Below, piece by piece: positions 1-8,986 of a DNA stretch of 46,349 bases (position 1 is its first letter; each line of letters starts with the position of its first letter). This stretch comes from Treponema sp. GTDB taxonomy: Bacteria > Spirochaetota > Spirochaetia > Treponematales > Treponemataceae. The notes beneath the pieces are model-generated. The model had not been told where the DNA came from and did not search any database. It saw only the letters and a list, made by a program, of their open reading frames with translations. The DNA lies in NCBI GenBank assembly GCA_012520945.1, contig JAAYNH010000096.1, positions 1 to 46,349 on the forward strand, read 5' to 3'. A program made the position numbers and the translations under genes.

Positions 1-305
1 CCATAAATGTGACGACGCTCAGAGTGTCCTAAAATTACGGTTTTTACACCCAAGTCTTTTAACATAAGTACTGAAACTTCTCCAGTATGAGCACCGGATT
101 CATCAGTGGACATATTTTGTGCACCAAGAATAATATTTGAGCCATTAATTATTTGTCCTACAGCATCTAAATTTGTAAAAGACGGGGCTATCATATATTT
201 GTATTTTCCATCTTTTAGTGCAACAACAAGACTTTTTGCCAACTCAACAGCTTCAGACTTTGTTTTGTTCATTTTCCAGTTTCCGGCAATGTATGTTTTT
301 CTCAT
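1..305 (-). CDS. tpiA: Triosephosphate isomerase, N-terminal part (cut by window edge)
   Basis: Glycolytic interconversion of dihydroxyacetone phosphate and glyceraldehyde 3-phosphate, in the cytoplasm. About 101 codons are visible; the rest lies beyond position 1. Seen: the start MRKTYIAGNWKMN, carrying the family's GNWKMN substrate-binding motif (catalytic Lys at about residue 11), then GAQNMS and the catalytic-His motif ILGHSERR (His94). The ATG at 305-303 is preceded on the minus strand by a GGAGG at 320-316, ten bases away, which fixes the start. The gene points away from the radical SAM gene, so the 105 bases between them carry both upstream regions. Identification is certain; completeness of the C-terminus cannot be judged. 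Confidence 0.96.
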   Translation of the reverse strand, partial: MRKTYIAGNWKMNKTKSEAVELAKSLVVALKDGKYKYMIAPSFTNLDAVGQIINGSNIILGAQNMSTDESGAHTGEVSVLMLKDLGVKTVILGHSERRHIY

Positions 306-398
306 TTTTATTTTTCCTCCAAAAATAATTGTAACATATATTTTTAAAAATTACCATAAATTTTTATACAACCTAAAGACGGAAAATGTATTATACTT

Positions 399-404
399 TA
401 TAAT
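399..404 (+). promoter_or_regulatory. -10 element of the radical SAM gene
   Basis: Perfect TATAAT at 399-404, ending exactly six bases before the ATG at 411. No convincing -35 lies 16-18 bases upstream and no TGN extension precedes it. With normal promoter geometry transcription would start at or next to the A of the ATG, giving a leaderless message. There is no Shine-Dalgarno before this ATG. Confidence 0.5.
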
Positions 405-410
405 GAATTT

Positions 411-1352
411 ATGTTTTATTGTGATGAAATTATCTTTTCTGCAACAACCAAATGCAATTTAGAATGTAGTCATTGTTTTGTTTCTAGAAATAATTTTCAA
501 CTTGATATTGAAGAATGCAAAAATTTTATTTCTTCTTGTTTGAATACTAATGATGATAAATGCAATATTGAAAAAATAGGATTTTCAGGTGGAGAACCAT
601 TTTTATATTTAAATTTTATTACGGAAATTTGTAGTTTTTCAATTAAAAATGAATTAATGTTTGACCGCCTTATGACAAATGGAGATTGGTGGAAAACGAA
701 AACAGAACTTCAAGAAAAATTACAAAAACTATATGACAGTGGCTTTGATGGTAAAATTGGTCTAAGTTACGATATATTTCACGGGCAAAAAACTGAACGC
801 ATTTTTACATTTATAAAAAATGTTTATGAAATTTTTAATGATACAAGTTGTGTTGAAATTTTATGTGTATATCCGCGTTTTAATAAAAATAATAAAAACA
901 AACATAAATTATTTTTAAAAGAATTAAAAATTTTACAAAAAAATCTTAAAAAAATTTTTCCTTCAATTTATTTAAATATAATTACTTTTCCTCAATCTTT
1001 CAGTTCAACACAAAATGATAGAGTTACAAAATGGAAAGACAAAAAATGGTTCCTTGATGACTTATGTCAAAACACAGGTAACATTTTTTTTGTGCATGCT
1101 GATGGAAATATCGCACCTTGTTGCGGTTTCGCAAATGAAAATCCTGAACTTTTTATCGGTACGATAAAAGACAGTGCAGACATTTTAATGAAAAATGCAC
1201 AAAAAAATAAAATGTTAAATCATTGTTTTAATACAGGCTTAGGTCATTTACAAAAAACTATGCAAAATAACGGTCATATTTTTCCAGGCAAAACAAATGA
1301 TATGTGCCTTTTTTGCGATTATATTTGTAATTTGAATGTAGAAAAATTATAA
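411..1352 (+). CDS. Radical SAM protein with C-terminal SPASM-like cysteines
   Basis: A 313-residue protein of the radical S-adenosylmethionine superfamily. The N-terminus holds the [4Fe-4S] motif CNLECSHC (Cys15, Cys19, Cys22), followed by the SAM-binding motif FSGGEPFL near residue 60. The C-terminal third has a DGNIAPCCGF stretch and a final CLFCDYIC cluster, like SPASM/Twitch auxiliary-cluster domains. The substrate cannot be told. SPASM enzymes often modify peptides or act as sulfatase-maturing enzymes, but no precursor peptide or sulfatase is adjacent. It is flanked by tpiA and gap on the other strand, so it is probably a single-gene unit. The codons are very rich in A and T and in Lys/Asn, more than those of its glycolytic neighbours. 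Family confidence is high; function is open. Confidence 0.85.
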   Translation: MFYCDEIIFSATTKCNLECSHCFVSRNNFQLDIEECKNFISSCLNTNDDKCNIEKIGFSGGEPFLYLNFITEICSFSIKNELMFDRLMTNGDWWKTKTELQEKLQKLYDSGFDGKIGLSYDIFHGQKTERIFTFIKNVYEIFNDTSCVEILCVYPRFNKNNKNKHKLFLKELKILQKNLKKIFPSIYLNIITFPQSFSSTQNDRVTKWKDKKWFLDDLCQNTGNIFFVHADGNIAPCCGFANENPELFIGTIKDSADILMKNAQKNKMLNHCFNTGLGHLQKTMQNNGHIFPGKTNDMCLFCDYICNLNVEKL

Positions 1353-1365
1353 CTTAATTTTTTAT

Positions 1366-1395
1366 CAAAAAAAAAGAGCACAAATTAATGTGCCC
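1366..1395 (-). terminator. Intrinsic terminator of gap
   Basis: Read on the minus strand: a seven-pair stem (GGGCACA with TGTGCTC, one G-U pair), a six-base loop, then a run of about nine T. It begins 21 bases after the gap stop codon. The plus-strand side has only a weak T-rich tail, so it may partly serve the radical SAM gene as well. Confidence 0.8.
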
Positions 1396-1416
1396 TTATC
1401 TTTTCAAAAATAAAAA

Positions 1417-2442
<1,026 letters not shown>

Positions 2443-2462
2443 TTATCTATATCTTTTAAAAA

Positions 2463-2491
2463 AATATACTAGATTGTACAAAAATAATCAA
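2463..2491 (-). promoter_or_regulatory. Promoter of gap
   Basis: Minus strand: -35 TTGATT (2491-2486), a 17-base spacer, -10 TATATT (2468-2463), then about 40 bases of leader with an AGGAGA ribosome site before the ATG at 2415. The same TTGATT-17-TATATT pair occurs before the LysM lipoprotein gene. Confidence 0.6.
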
Positions 2492-2518
2492 TAACGTCTT
2501 TTTAGATAACGTTTATTA
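2479..2518 (-). terminator. Possible weak terminator after the HD protein gene
   Basis: Minus strand: about eight pairs with one bulged base (AATA(A)ACGT with ACGTTATT) followed by a T-rich stretch. It lies 27 bases after the stop at 2545 and overlaps the -35 region of the gap promoter, so it may end the upstream transcript just before gap's own promoter. The stem is AT-rich and its strength is doubtful. Confidence 0.35.
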
Positions 2519-2544
2519 ATTGCATTAATTCATAAAAAGAAAAA

Positions 2545-3174
2545 TTATTTACATTCACACTTCTGTTTTTTATTCAATAATAATTCCTTTTTATTATCAA
2601 AATAACCTGAATCTTCCAAATATTTACGACGCGTAATTATTAATGAAATTAATTCTTGATACATATTGTAGTCAACTTCCAAAGCAATTGGCAAAATATA
2701 ATATTCGGTTTCATCGCAATAGCGTTCAATAAACTCACTTTTTGTAACAAAACCCAACGTTATCATATTACTAATTCTATCTGCACATTTTAATATTTTT
2801 GCTTTTTCACTTCCATGATCAATAATGCCTTTTAAATAATCGCATTTTGATTCCTCAGGTTTTCTTGTTACTTCTAAAACCAGCTCATATACTTCTTTGC
2901 TATCAATGTCAATTTCTAAAATCTTATTGTGGTCGTAATCCGATATATCCTCAAGCAAATCATGAATTACAGAGGCTTTAAGCAAAACACTATCTATATA
3001 ACCATAGTCAATAAGAATCCCCATCGTATCAATTTGATGACGAAACATATTGCCACCGTCATGTCGTGCCTTTCCAATGAGCTCTGTGGAAAGTTGCATA
3101 TATGGTGCCATGAAAATATTTTTCAGTTGCAACATTGCTTGTTCATTCATTAACGACGGTTTATTAATTTTCAT
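2545..3174 (-). CDS. Stand-alone (p)ppGpp-hydrolase-like HD protein (MESH1/SAH type)
   Basis: A 209-residue cytoplasmic protein containing only an RSH-type HD domain. The residues known to bind Mn2+ and drive ppGpp hydrolysis in Rel enzymes (R44, H53, H77, D78, E81, D82, D144, N148 in the Streptococcus enzyme, from memory) have counterparts at R37, H46, H71, D72, E75, D76, D132 and N136, with near-identical spacing. HDLLED and KCADRISNM are the clearest motifs. There is no synthetase, TGS or ACT domain, so by family it should only remove alarmone. The annotated start is the ATG at 3174, which has AGGAG upstream, rather than the in-frame TTG one codon earlier. It lies 57 bases after valS and probably shares its transcript. 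A different nucleotide substrate is possible. Confidence 0.75.
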   Translation of the reverse strand: MKINKPSLMNEQAMLQLKNIFMAPYMQLSTELIGKARHDGGNMFRHQIDTMGILIDYGYIDSVLLKASVIHDLLEDISDYDHNKILEIDIDSKEVYELVLEVTRKPEESKCDYLKGIIDHGSEKAKILKCADRISNMITLGFVTKSEFIERYCDETEYYILPIALEVDYNMYQELISLIITRRKYLEDSGYFDNKKELLLNKKQKCECK

Positions 3175-3231
3175 CAAAACTCCTATTCAAATTATACATT
3201 AATTTTATCACAAAAAAAAGATTACACAAAT

Positions 3232-6042
3232 CTAAAGATTTTCCAAATATGAAGCAAGTTTTTCAACACGTCGATTCGCAACTTCTCTTTTTTCTTTTTC
3301 TTGAGCAACAATTTCCGCAGGGGCATTTTGTACAAATTTTCCGGCAAGTTTTGCATCTACTTTTTCAACAAATGCTTTTTCAATACTCATTTCTTTTTCA
3401 AATCTTTTTCGTAATTTATTAACATCAATAGAACCTTCAATGAAAATAAATGCTTCAAAACCATCGCCAACCGTTCCAATTGTATATGCCGGCTTAGAAT
3501 TCACAAAATCTATTTGTGAAACGCCCGCTAAAAGTTTAATTAAATCTGTTTTTTCTTTGCATACTTCAGCAACAGAACCGGCAGTAATTTGCAAAGCAAT
3601 ATGCAATTTGATTTCAGGGGAAATACCGCATTCAGCACGAAGTTGACGAATTAAACGAATTATTTCCTGTAAAGATTCGAATCGCTTAACAACTGTATTA
3701 TCATCACGTTCTGTTATAACTTTAGGATATGATGCCGCTATAAGCATTCCTGTATATTCACTTGTAGAAATAATTTTATTTGCACATGCTTTTTTACGAT
3801 TCTCAGAAATTTCCTCTAACGGCAATTTTTGGTATATCTCTTCTGTAACAAAAGGTAAATACGGATGTAACAATCGTAAACTTTCTTCAAGTAAATTTAA
3901 TAAAACTGAAGCTGTTCTGTCTTTTTCAGCATCATCGCCGTTTCTAAAAGATAATTTAGTACCTTCAACATACCAATCACAAAATTCTGTCCAGAAAAAC
4001 TCATATAATGCAGATGCACCATCATTATATCTATAATTTTCCAAAGCATTACGACAAATTTTTGTAGCATGATTCAAACGAGCATAAATCCATCTATCCA
4101 ATTCCGTCAAATCACTATCTTTTACCGGTATTAAATTACGTCCGTCCAGATTTCCTAAAAGATAACGCGACGCATTCCAGATTTTATTAGCAAAACGACT
4201 TCCTAATTTAAAAGATTCTTTATCTACTAAAACATCTTGACCTTGTGCACACATAAATCCAAGTGTAAATTTTAATGCATCGGAGCCATATTCATTTATA
4301 ATTTCAAGCGGATCCAAACCATTACCCAAAGACTTACTCATTTTACGACCTTGTTTGTCACGGACCAAGCCATGTATATAAATGTCCTTAAAAGGTGCTT
4401 TTCCGGTAAACTCAAGCCCTGCCATAATCATGCGACTAACCCAGAAGAAAATAATATCATATGCAGTAACTAAAGCACTTGTCGGATAAAAAGTTGACAT
4501 ATCTAATGTTTTTTCAGGCCAACCAAGAGTAGAAAAAGGCCAAAGCCAAGAAGAAAACCACGTATCCAAAACATCAGAATCTTGATTAAGTTTTCCATCG
4601 GAAGATTTTGCCCCACACTTTGGACAAAATTCTACATCTTCACGCGAAACAATCATTTCATCACAATCTGCACAATACCAAACCGGTATTCGATGTCCCC
4701 ACCAAAGTTGACGACTAATGCACCAATCGCGTATATTTTCCAACCAATGTGAATATGTATTTTCCCATTTTTTTGGATAAAAAACAATTTCACCTTCTTT
4801 CCATGCTTTTAAGGCTTTTTCCGCCAAAGGTTTCATTTTTACAAACCATTGTTCGCTCATATACGGCTCAACAACAGTATGACATCTATAACAATGTCCC
4901 ACCGGATGACTAATTTTTTCTTCACCTTTGAATAACCCGGACTTTTCTAAATCTGCAACTGTAACTTTACGTGCTTCTTTGCAACTCATTTGTCTATATT
5001 TTTCAGGAACGTTATCATTCAATGTGCCATCAGGATTCAAAATATTTACAACCGGTAAATCGTGTCGTTTACCAACTTCCCAGTCATTTGGATCATGTGC
5101 CGGAGTAATTTTTACTACTCCTGTACCAAAATTTCGCTCAACATATGTATCGGCAATAACAGGAATAATTTTGTCTGTTAAAGCTAAACGAACGTATTTA
5201 CCAACCAAAGCCGTATAACGCGGATCTTCAGGATGAACGGCAACTGCTGTATCTCCAAATAATGTTTCAGGACGAGTTGTAGCTATTTCAATTTTATTAC
5301 CACCGGAAAAAACAGTGCCATCTTCTAAAGTTACAGGAGGGATAGAAACGGACTTTCCATCTTTATCGCAAATTTCATAATACATATGATACATTGCACC
5401 TTGTGTGTCTTCATGGTCCACCTCATCGTCTGCTAATGCAGTTCCGCAAGACGTACACCAATTAACAAGGTATTTTCCACGATATATTAATGAACGTTCA
5501 TATAGAGTAACAAAAACGTCTCTAACCGCTTTTGACAACCCTTCATCTAAAGTAAATCTTTCGCGACTCCAATCTACAGAATTTCCAAGTTTCCGTTGTT
5601 GTTCCGCAATTATTGTATGATGTTCATGTTTTACCGCCCAAGTGCGTTCTAAAAATTTTTCACGTCCTAAATCACGGCGCGAAAGTCCTTCTGCTTTCAA
5701 CCTACGTTCAACAACATTTTGTGTTGCTATGCCGGCATGATCTGTTCCCGGTAACCAAAGTGTATTATCTCCTTTCATGCGATGATAACGAACAACAATA
5801 TCTTGTAAAGTATTATTTAAGCCATGTCCCATATGTAAAACACCTGTAACATTTGGTGGAGGAATTACTACAGTATATGTATCTTTTTCATTACAATCAC
5901 ATGAACAATCAGCTTTTTCGGAATTGATTGGGCTGTCTTTATCTGTTTTTGGTTTAAAATATCCTTTTTTTTCCCATTCTTCATAAAGCCTGTCTTCAAA
6001 ATTCTGTGGAGAGTAGGCTTTTTCCAATTCAATTCCTTTCAT
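3232..6042 (-). CDS. valS: Valyl-tRNA synthetase
   Basis: Class I aminoacyl-tRNA synthetase that charges tRNA-Val; 936 residues, usual length. Domain order: N-terminal catalytic start with the HIGH-type motif HMGH (residues 70-73, in PPPNVTGVLHMGHG), CP1 editing domain, a Cys-rich knuckle (YCADCDEM then FCPKC), the KMSKS loop near residue 566 (GRKMSKSLGN), the anticodon-binding helical domain, and a C-terminal coiled-coil arm rich in Lys and Glu. One oddity is a short insert just before the catalytic core, with three cysteines at 46, 48 and 50 (CSCDC), where most ValRS have a plain linker. A GAGG ribosome site precedes the ATG. The HD protein gene follows in the same direction. Confidence 0.97.
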   Translation of the reverse strand: MKGIELEKAYSPQNFEDRLYEEWEKKGYFKPKTDKDSPINSEKADCSCDCNEKDTYTVVIPPPNVTGVLHMGHGLNNTLQDIVVRYHRMKGDNTLWLPGTDHAGIATQNVVERRLKAEGLSRRDLGREKFLERTWAVKHEHHTIIAEQQRKLGNSVDWSRERFTLDEGLSKAVRDVFVTLYERSLIYRGKYLVNWCTSCGTALADDEVDHEDTQGAMYHMYYEICDKDGKSVSIPPVTLEDGTVFSGGNKIEIATTRPETLFGDTAVAVHPEDPRYTALVGKYVRLALTDKIIPVIADTYVERNFGTGVVKITPAHDPNDWEVGKRHDLPVVNILNPDGTLNDNVPEKYRQMSCKEARKVTVADLEKSGLFKGEEKISHPVGHCYRCHTVVEPYMSEQWFVKMKPLAEKALKAWKEGEIVFYPKKWENTYSHWLENIRDWCISRQLWWGHRIPVWYCADCDEMIVSREDVEFCPKCGAKSSDGKLNQDSDVLDTWFSSWLWPFSTLGWPEKTLDMSTFYPTSALVTAYDIIFFWVSRMIMAGLEFTGKAPFKDIYIHGLVRDKQGRKMSKSLGNGLDPLEIINEYGSDALKFTLGFMCAQGQDVLVDKESFKLGSRFANKIWNASRYLLGNLDGRNLIPVKDSDLTELDRWIYARLNHATKICRNALENYRYNDGASALYEFFWTEFCDWYVEGTKLSFRNGDDAEKDRTASVLLNLLEESLRLLHPYLPFVTEEIYQKLPLEEISENRKKACANKIISTSEYTGMLIAASYPKVITERDDNTVVKRFESLQEIIRLIRQLRAECGISPEIKLHIALQITAGSVAEVCKEKTDLIKLLAGVSQIDFVNSKPAYTIGTVGDGFEAFIFIEGSIDVNKLRKRFEKEMSIEKAFVEKVDAKLAGKFVQNAPAEIVAQEKEKREVANRRVEKLASYLENL

Positions 6043-6104
6043 TAAAAAACCTCATAATTAAAATATATTATTTTTTATACATTAGTTTAATAAATTTTTT
6101 TATT

Positions 6105-6170
6105 TTATTCAATAAATACACCATCAATTTGTATTTCATTATGAGTTTCTTCCGGTTTTTCATTTACAAA
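6105..6170 (-). pseudogene. Possible remnant of a coding tail
   Basis: In the gap between the 6239-7738 operon and valS, the minus strand reads about 21 codons (VNEKPEETHNEIQIDGVFIE, then stop) whose composition looks coding: charged and balanced, unlike the surrounding AT-only sequence. A stop codon lies about seven codons upstream in frame and there is no start codon or ribosome site. It may be the end of a decayed gene or of a once longer upstream protein. The evidence is slight and chance is not excluded. Confidence 0.25.
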
Positions 6171-6238
6171 GTGAACTATTAATTATGTAATATCAAAAAA
6201 TTGAATATGAAAAAAATTTTATTTAAATAATATGAATT

Positions 6239-6880
6239 TTAATTTTCGACATTCATTCCTAAAGCTGTGTCTTCAGATTCTTCACCAAAAATTATAGATT
6301 TATTTTTACCGACTCGCTGTTTTGAATTATAAATAGAATAAATTAATGATATTATGCAATATACAACTAATAAAGCAGTCAAAAGAATTCTTATAACTTT
6401 TATATATTGAATAATTTTTCCATAAGAAATTTCCTTTAGTGAAACTAATGCTTCTTTAATAGATAATTTATTCTCCTTTTTTTCAAGTTTATTTATTGTT
6501 TCAACTGCTAAAGACGTATAATTTTTAATTGTAGCCTTAAAAATATTAGTAACAATTGCATCTATATTTTCAGTTTGAGAATTTTCAAATGTACTTTCTA
6601 AAATTTTTTTTATTTCTTTTGTATCAATTTGTTTATTTAAAATATCCGGATATATTGTATTTACTTGTTTTTCTAATGAAATTATTTGTTGATCTATAAA
6701 AAAGTTAAATTTGTTTTCTATAAAAACTGTAAAAATCATTATTAAAATAAAAACAGCTAAAACTATTATATTCAATGCAAAAAGAAACTTTTTCTTATTT
6801 TTGTTTAAAATTTTTCTGCCTATAGTAAAATTTAACGTAAATATCAATATAATTGCAAAAAATATCAACACAACAATCAT
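6239..6880 (-). CDS. Three-helix membrane protein of unknown function
   Basis: A 213-residue protein I do not recognise. Membrane segments are visible at about residues 2-21, 31-54 and 160-182. Between the second and third lies a roughly 100-residue, Lys/Glu/Ile-rich, probably helical extracytoplasmic stretch; a polar tail follows the last segment. The start codon overlaps the previous gene's stop (ATGA, 6877-6880), so translation is coupled. It is the last gene of a three-gene unit starting at 7738. Composition is very AT-rich, with many Lys, Ile and Asn. Its role is probably tied to the other membrane protein and the PH-like protein of the operon. Confidence 0.7.
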   Translation of the reverse strand: MIVVLIFFAIILIFTLNFTIGRKILNKNKKKFLFALNIIVLAVFILIMIFTVFIENKFNFFIDQQIISLEKQVNTIYPDILNKQIDTKEIKKILESTFENSQTENIDAIVTNIFKATIKNYTSLAVETINKLEKKENKLSIKEALVSLKEISYGKIIQYIKVIRILLTALLVVYCIISLIYSIYNSKQRVGKNKSIIFGEESEDTALGMNVEN

Positions 6881-7296
6881 TTAAGCTCCTCATTTATATA
6901 TATCACCGCTTTTTGCGGTTTAATATTATTTTTCAATGAATCAATAAAAGATTGTTTGTAAACCAGCAATTCCTTATAACGATATTTCATATTCAAATCT
7001 TTTAATACCGATTTAACAAGCAACCTACCACAAGGAGCTTGCATAAAAATCTTAAACGTTTCAGGCCTAAATTCTTTGCTATTTTTTCCTTTTAAAATTT
7101 CATATTTAAGTTGTTTATCTTTCCATGCACTTAAAAGTTTAAATGATTCATAAATAAAAAACAAACTTAATAAAATTTGTGGAATAAGTAAAAACATAGA
7201 CACTTTATACAAAGGCACTATTATTAAAACTATTCCACAAATTAATAAAAGAAAAAAATAAAAATTTAGATATATAAATCTAAATAAATTACGCAT
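6877..7296 (-). CDS. Two-helix membrane protein of unknown function
   Basis: 139 residues from the chosen ATG at 7296. Two membrane helices occupy about residues 8-29 and 32-52; the rest is a basic cytoplasmic-type domain of roughly 85 residues containing QAPCGRLLVK. I know no family for it. A longer in-frame reading upstream runs through the previous gene in another frame and is rejected. The ATG at 7296 overlaps the stop of the PH-like gene by eight bases (AATGCGTAA), and its own stop overlaps the next start by four bases. Such tight packing implies that the three proteins are made together. Confidence 0.65.
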   Translation of the reverse strand: MRNLFRFIYLNFYFFLLLICGIVLIIVPLYKVSMFLLIPQILLSLFFIYESFKLLSAWKDKQLKYEILKGKNSKEFRPETFKIFMQAPCGRLLVKSVLKDLNMKYRYKELLVYKQSFIDSLKNNIKPQKAVIYINEELK

Positions 7297-7738
7297 TACC
7301 GCCTGATTGTGCTGATGAAATTGCTTTAAAGAAAGCATCAACTGTTTTTTGAGCGGCTTCTTCATCTGCACCTGATAAAAGAACATTTGTTCTTTGTGTG
7401 AAACCTTCATAGTAAAGATAATATGCAGGACAGAAAAAACCACATGTTGCAACTTTTATATATCCAACTTCTTTTATACTTGTAGGAAGTAAATATTTAA
7501 CTGTTGTACCGGTATTAACACAATAGCAAACAATTTTTTTAGACACTTCAACAACTCGCCTATTTGTAATTACCAAATAACCGCTTACTCTGTGTCCTAA
7601 AATTTTGCTAATAAATTTTTTGACTTTTCCTAATGCCATTGCAATCGGATTTGAGCTAGTTGCCCAAAGTTCCGCTTCAATTTCCATCACAAGTTTTTCA
7701 CCCTCATTCAAGATAAGTCCTGATTTTAATTCTGCCAT
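7289..7738 (-). CDS. Small PH-like (bacterial PH/GRAM-type) protein
   Basis: 149 residues from the ATG at 7738, which has AAAGGA upstream; the in-frame extension to 7828 lacks a ribosome site and is not used. The sequence has the pattern of a bacterial PH-like beta barrel: LNEGEKLVMEIEAELW, then HRVSGYLVITNRRVVEVSKK, then a second half with several short strands and a hydrophobic Cys-containing patch (KVATCGFFCPAYYLYYEG). LVITNRRVV is typical of proteins of the bPH/YdbT kind. It is first in a three-gene operon with two membrane proteins, so a membrane-surface or envelope role is likely. The family assignment rests on pattern only. Confidence 0.6.
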   Translation of the reverse strand: MAELKSGLILNEGEKLVMEIEAELWATSSNPIAMALGKVKKFISKILGHRVSGYLVITNRRVVEVSKKIVCYCVNTGTTVKYLLPTSIKEVGYIKVATCGFFCPAYYLYYEGFTQRTNVLLSGADEEAAQKTVDAFFKAISSAQSGGNA

Positions 7739-7911
7739 ATACGCATCCTTTAATAGTATTATAATGATTTTACAATCATTAAATCCATAAAATCTTCTTC
7801 TTTTTTTATGGTTTAAATTATAGAGCACCTTTTAAAAAAAACAAGAACTTTTTTTGTCTTTTAGCATTTTTATATTTTTTGTGCTAAAAAGAGAAAATTT
7901 GTAGTAAAAAT

Positions 7912-8541
7912 TTAATCATTTTTTAAGAAGAAAAAAAACCATAAAGAAACACCTATATATACAAAACCTAGTATCATATAAGCAAAATCATTAGAAATAG
8001 CTATTCCAAAAATTGAGCCGATTAAAAAACTAATGATTGTTAAGAGTAGTGTGCCGGTTCTTCGTGGTTTACACTTTTCACGAAAAGCAGTACCAAGAAT
8101 AAAAGCTGAATCGGTAAGATTTCCTGTTATGTGCGACGAGCGTACTTTTGCTCCTGAAACATAAATTGGCATTGAATTTTGAACACCAAGAATTAAAGTA
8201 ATTGCATACAGAGGAAAATTAGTTTTTTCGAGCAATTGTAAAACTAAAAAACAAAATCCGAAACATAAAGGCAAAATCCAGTAATATTTTTTGTTTTTTT
8301 TTGTATTATTTGAAAATAAAAAACCACCTATAACAGAGCCAACAAAAAAACTAAAAATTAGTAAAAAAAATTTAATCACATGAATTACATCACCGGAAAA
8401 AATAGACTCAGCAAGTAAAAAAACATTACCTGTATGATGTGCCGGTCTCATAAAATAGCTTAAACTTACCAACGAGTTTGCAAAACCCGCACAAGCCATT
8501 AAAAAAAATATCCATAAACGAAATAATAGTTCTTTACGCAT
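7912..8541 (-). CDS. YoaK/DUF1275-family membrane protein
   Basis: 209 residues from the ATG at 8541. About six membrane segments, with the features of the DUF1275 (YoaK) family: an N-terminal GFANSLVSL segment, a HHTGNVF motif and later SSHITGNLTDSA. The family is thought to be a small-molecule transporter group without a settled substrate. Its ATG lies only five bases after the hemerythrin stop and has no clear Shine-Dalgarno, so it is probably translated by re-initiation after hemerythrin. The longer reading to 8607 overlaps the hemerythrin coding region and is rejected. It ends about 170 bases before the PH-like gene start. Confidence 0.8.
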   Translation of the reverse strand: MRKELLFRLWIFFLMACAGFANSLVSLSYFMRPAHHTGNVFLLAESIFSGDVIHVIKFFLLIFSFFVGSVIGGFLFSNNTKKNKKYYWILPLCFGFCFLVLQLLEKTNFPLYAITLILGVQNSMPIYVSGAKVRSSHITGNLTDSAFILGTAFREKCKPRRTGTLLLTIISFLIGSIFGIAISNDFAYMILGFVYIGVSLWFFFFLKND

Positions 8542-8546
8542 AAATA

Positions 8547-8978
8547 TTACTTTAACAAATATTTTGCCCAAAGAGCATCTGATTTTCCAATATGATTTAT
8601 GAGCCAATCCATTAAAAAAGCGTAAAGCTTAAATGAATCGGACGGATTATCATTACTCAAGCGTTTAATTTGAGTAAAAACCTCTTTAACAAAAGATTTA
8701 TGTTCTATTTTATGAGACGCTAATTCCGGATAACCGTATTGTTGCATTAACTGTTCTTCCGAACCAAAGTGATATACCGTGTAATCAGTGAGTTTTTTTA
8801 CAATACGGGACATATCAAGTTTATAATCGTTTGTCGGATTTTTTGCCAATGCATATAATTCATTAAAAATACCAAATAATTTTTTATGTTGTACATCAAT
8901 TTCAGGTATATTTAACAACCATTGATCATTCCAAACAATTTCTTTTTTCTCTTTATTTCCCTTAATTTTATTTTCCAT
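8547..8978 (-). CDS. Bacteriohemerythrin
   Basis: A 143-residue oxygen-binding di-iron protein. All iron ligands of the family are visible with the right spacing: His31 (IDVQHKKLF), His70 and Glu74 (YHFGSEEQLM), His89 and His93 (SHKIEHKSF), His129 and Asp134 (NHIGKSDALW). It has no membrane or signalling domain, so it is a free cytoplasmic single-domain form that stores, carries or senses O2 in a microaerophile or anaerobe. The promoter is well formed and its -10 ends only eight bases before the ATG. The YoaK-type membrane gene follows after five bases and is likely co-translated. Confidence 0.93.
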   Translation of the reverse strand: MENKIKGNKEKKEIVWNDQWLLNIPEIDVQHKKLFGIFNELYALAKNPTNDYKLDMSRIVKKLTDYTVYHFGSEEQLMQQYGYPELASHKIEHKSFVKEVFTQIKRLSNDNPSDSFKLYAFLMDWLINHIGKSDALWAKYLLK

Positions 8979-8986
8979 TCTATATA

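Noticed and set aside
306-410. Search for a RiPP precursor peptide next to the radical SAM gene
   Set aside because: No short gene with a start, ribosome site and peptide-like product is found on either side.
106-462. 118-codon plus-strand reading frame across the tpiA start
   Set aside because: It is the shadow of tpiA and the intergenic region, has no ribosome site and is low-complexity hydrophobic.
7297-7452. Longer N-terminus for the two-helix membrane protein
   Set aside because: It overlaps the PH-like gene out of frame; the ATG at 7296 fits the overlap architecture.
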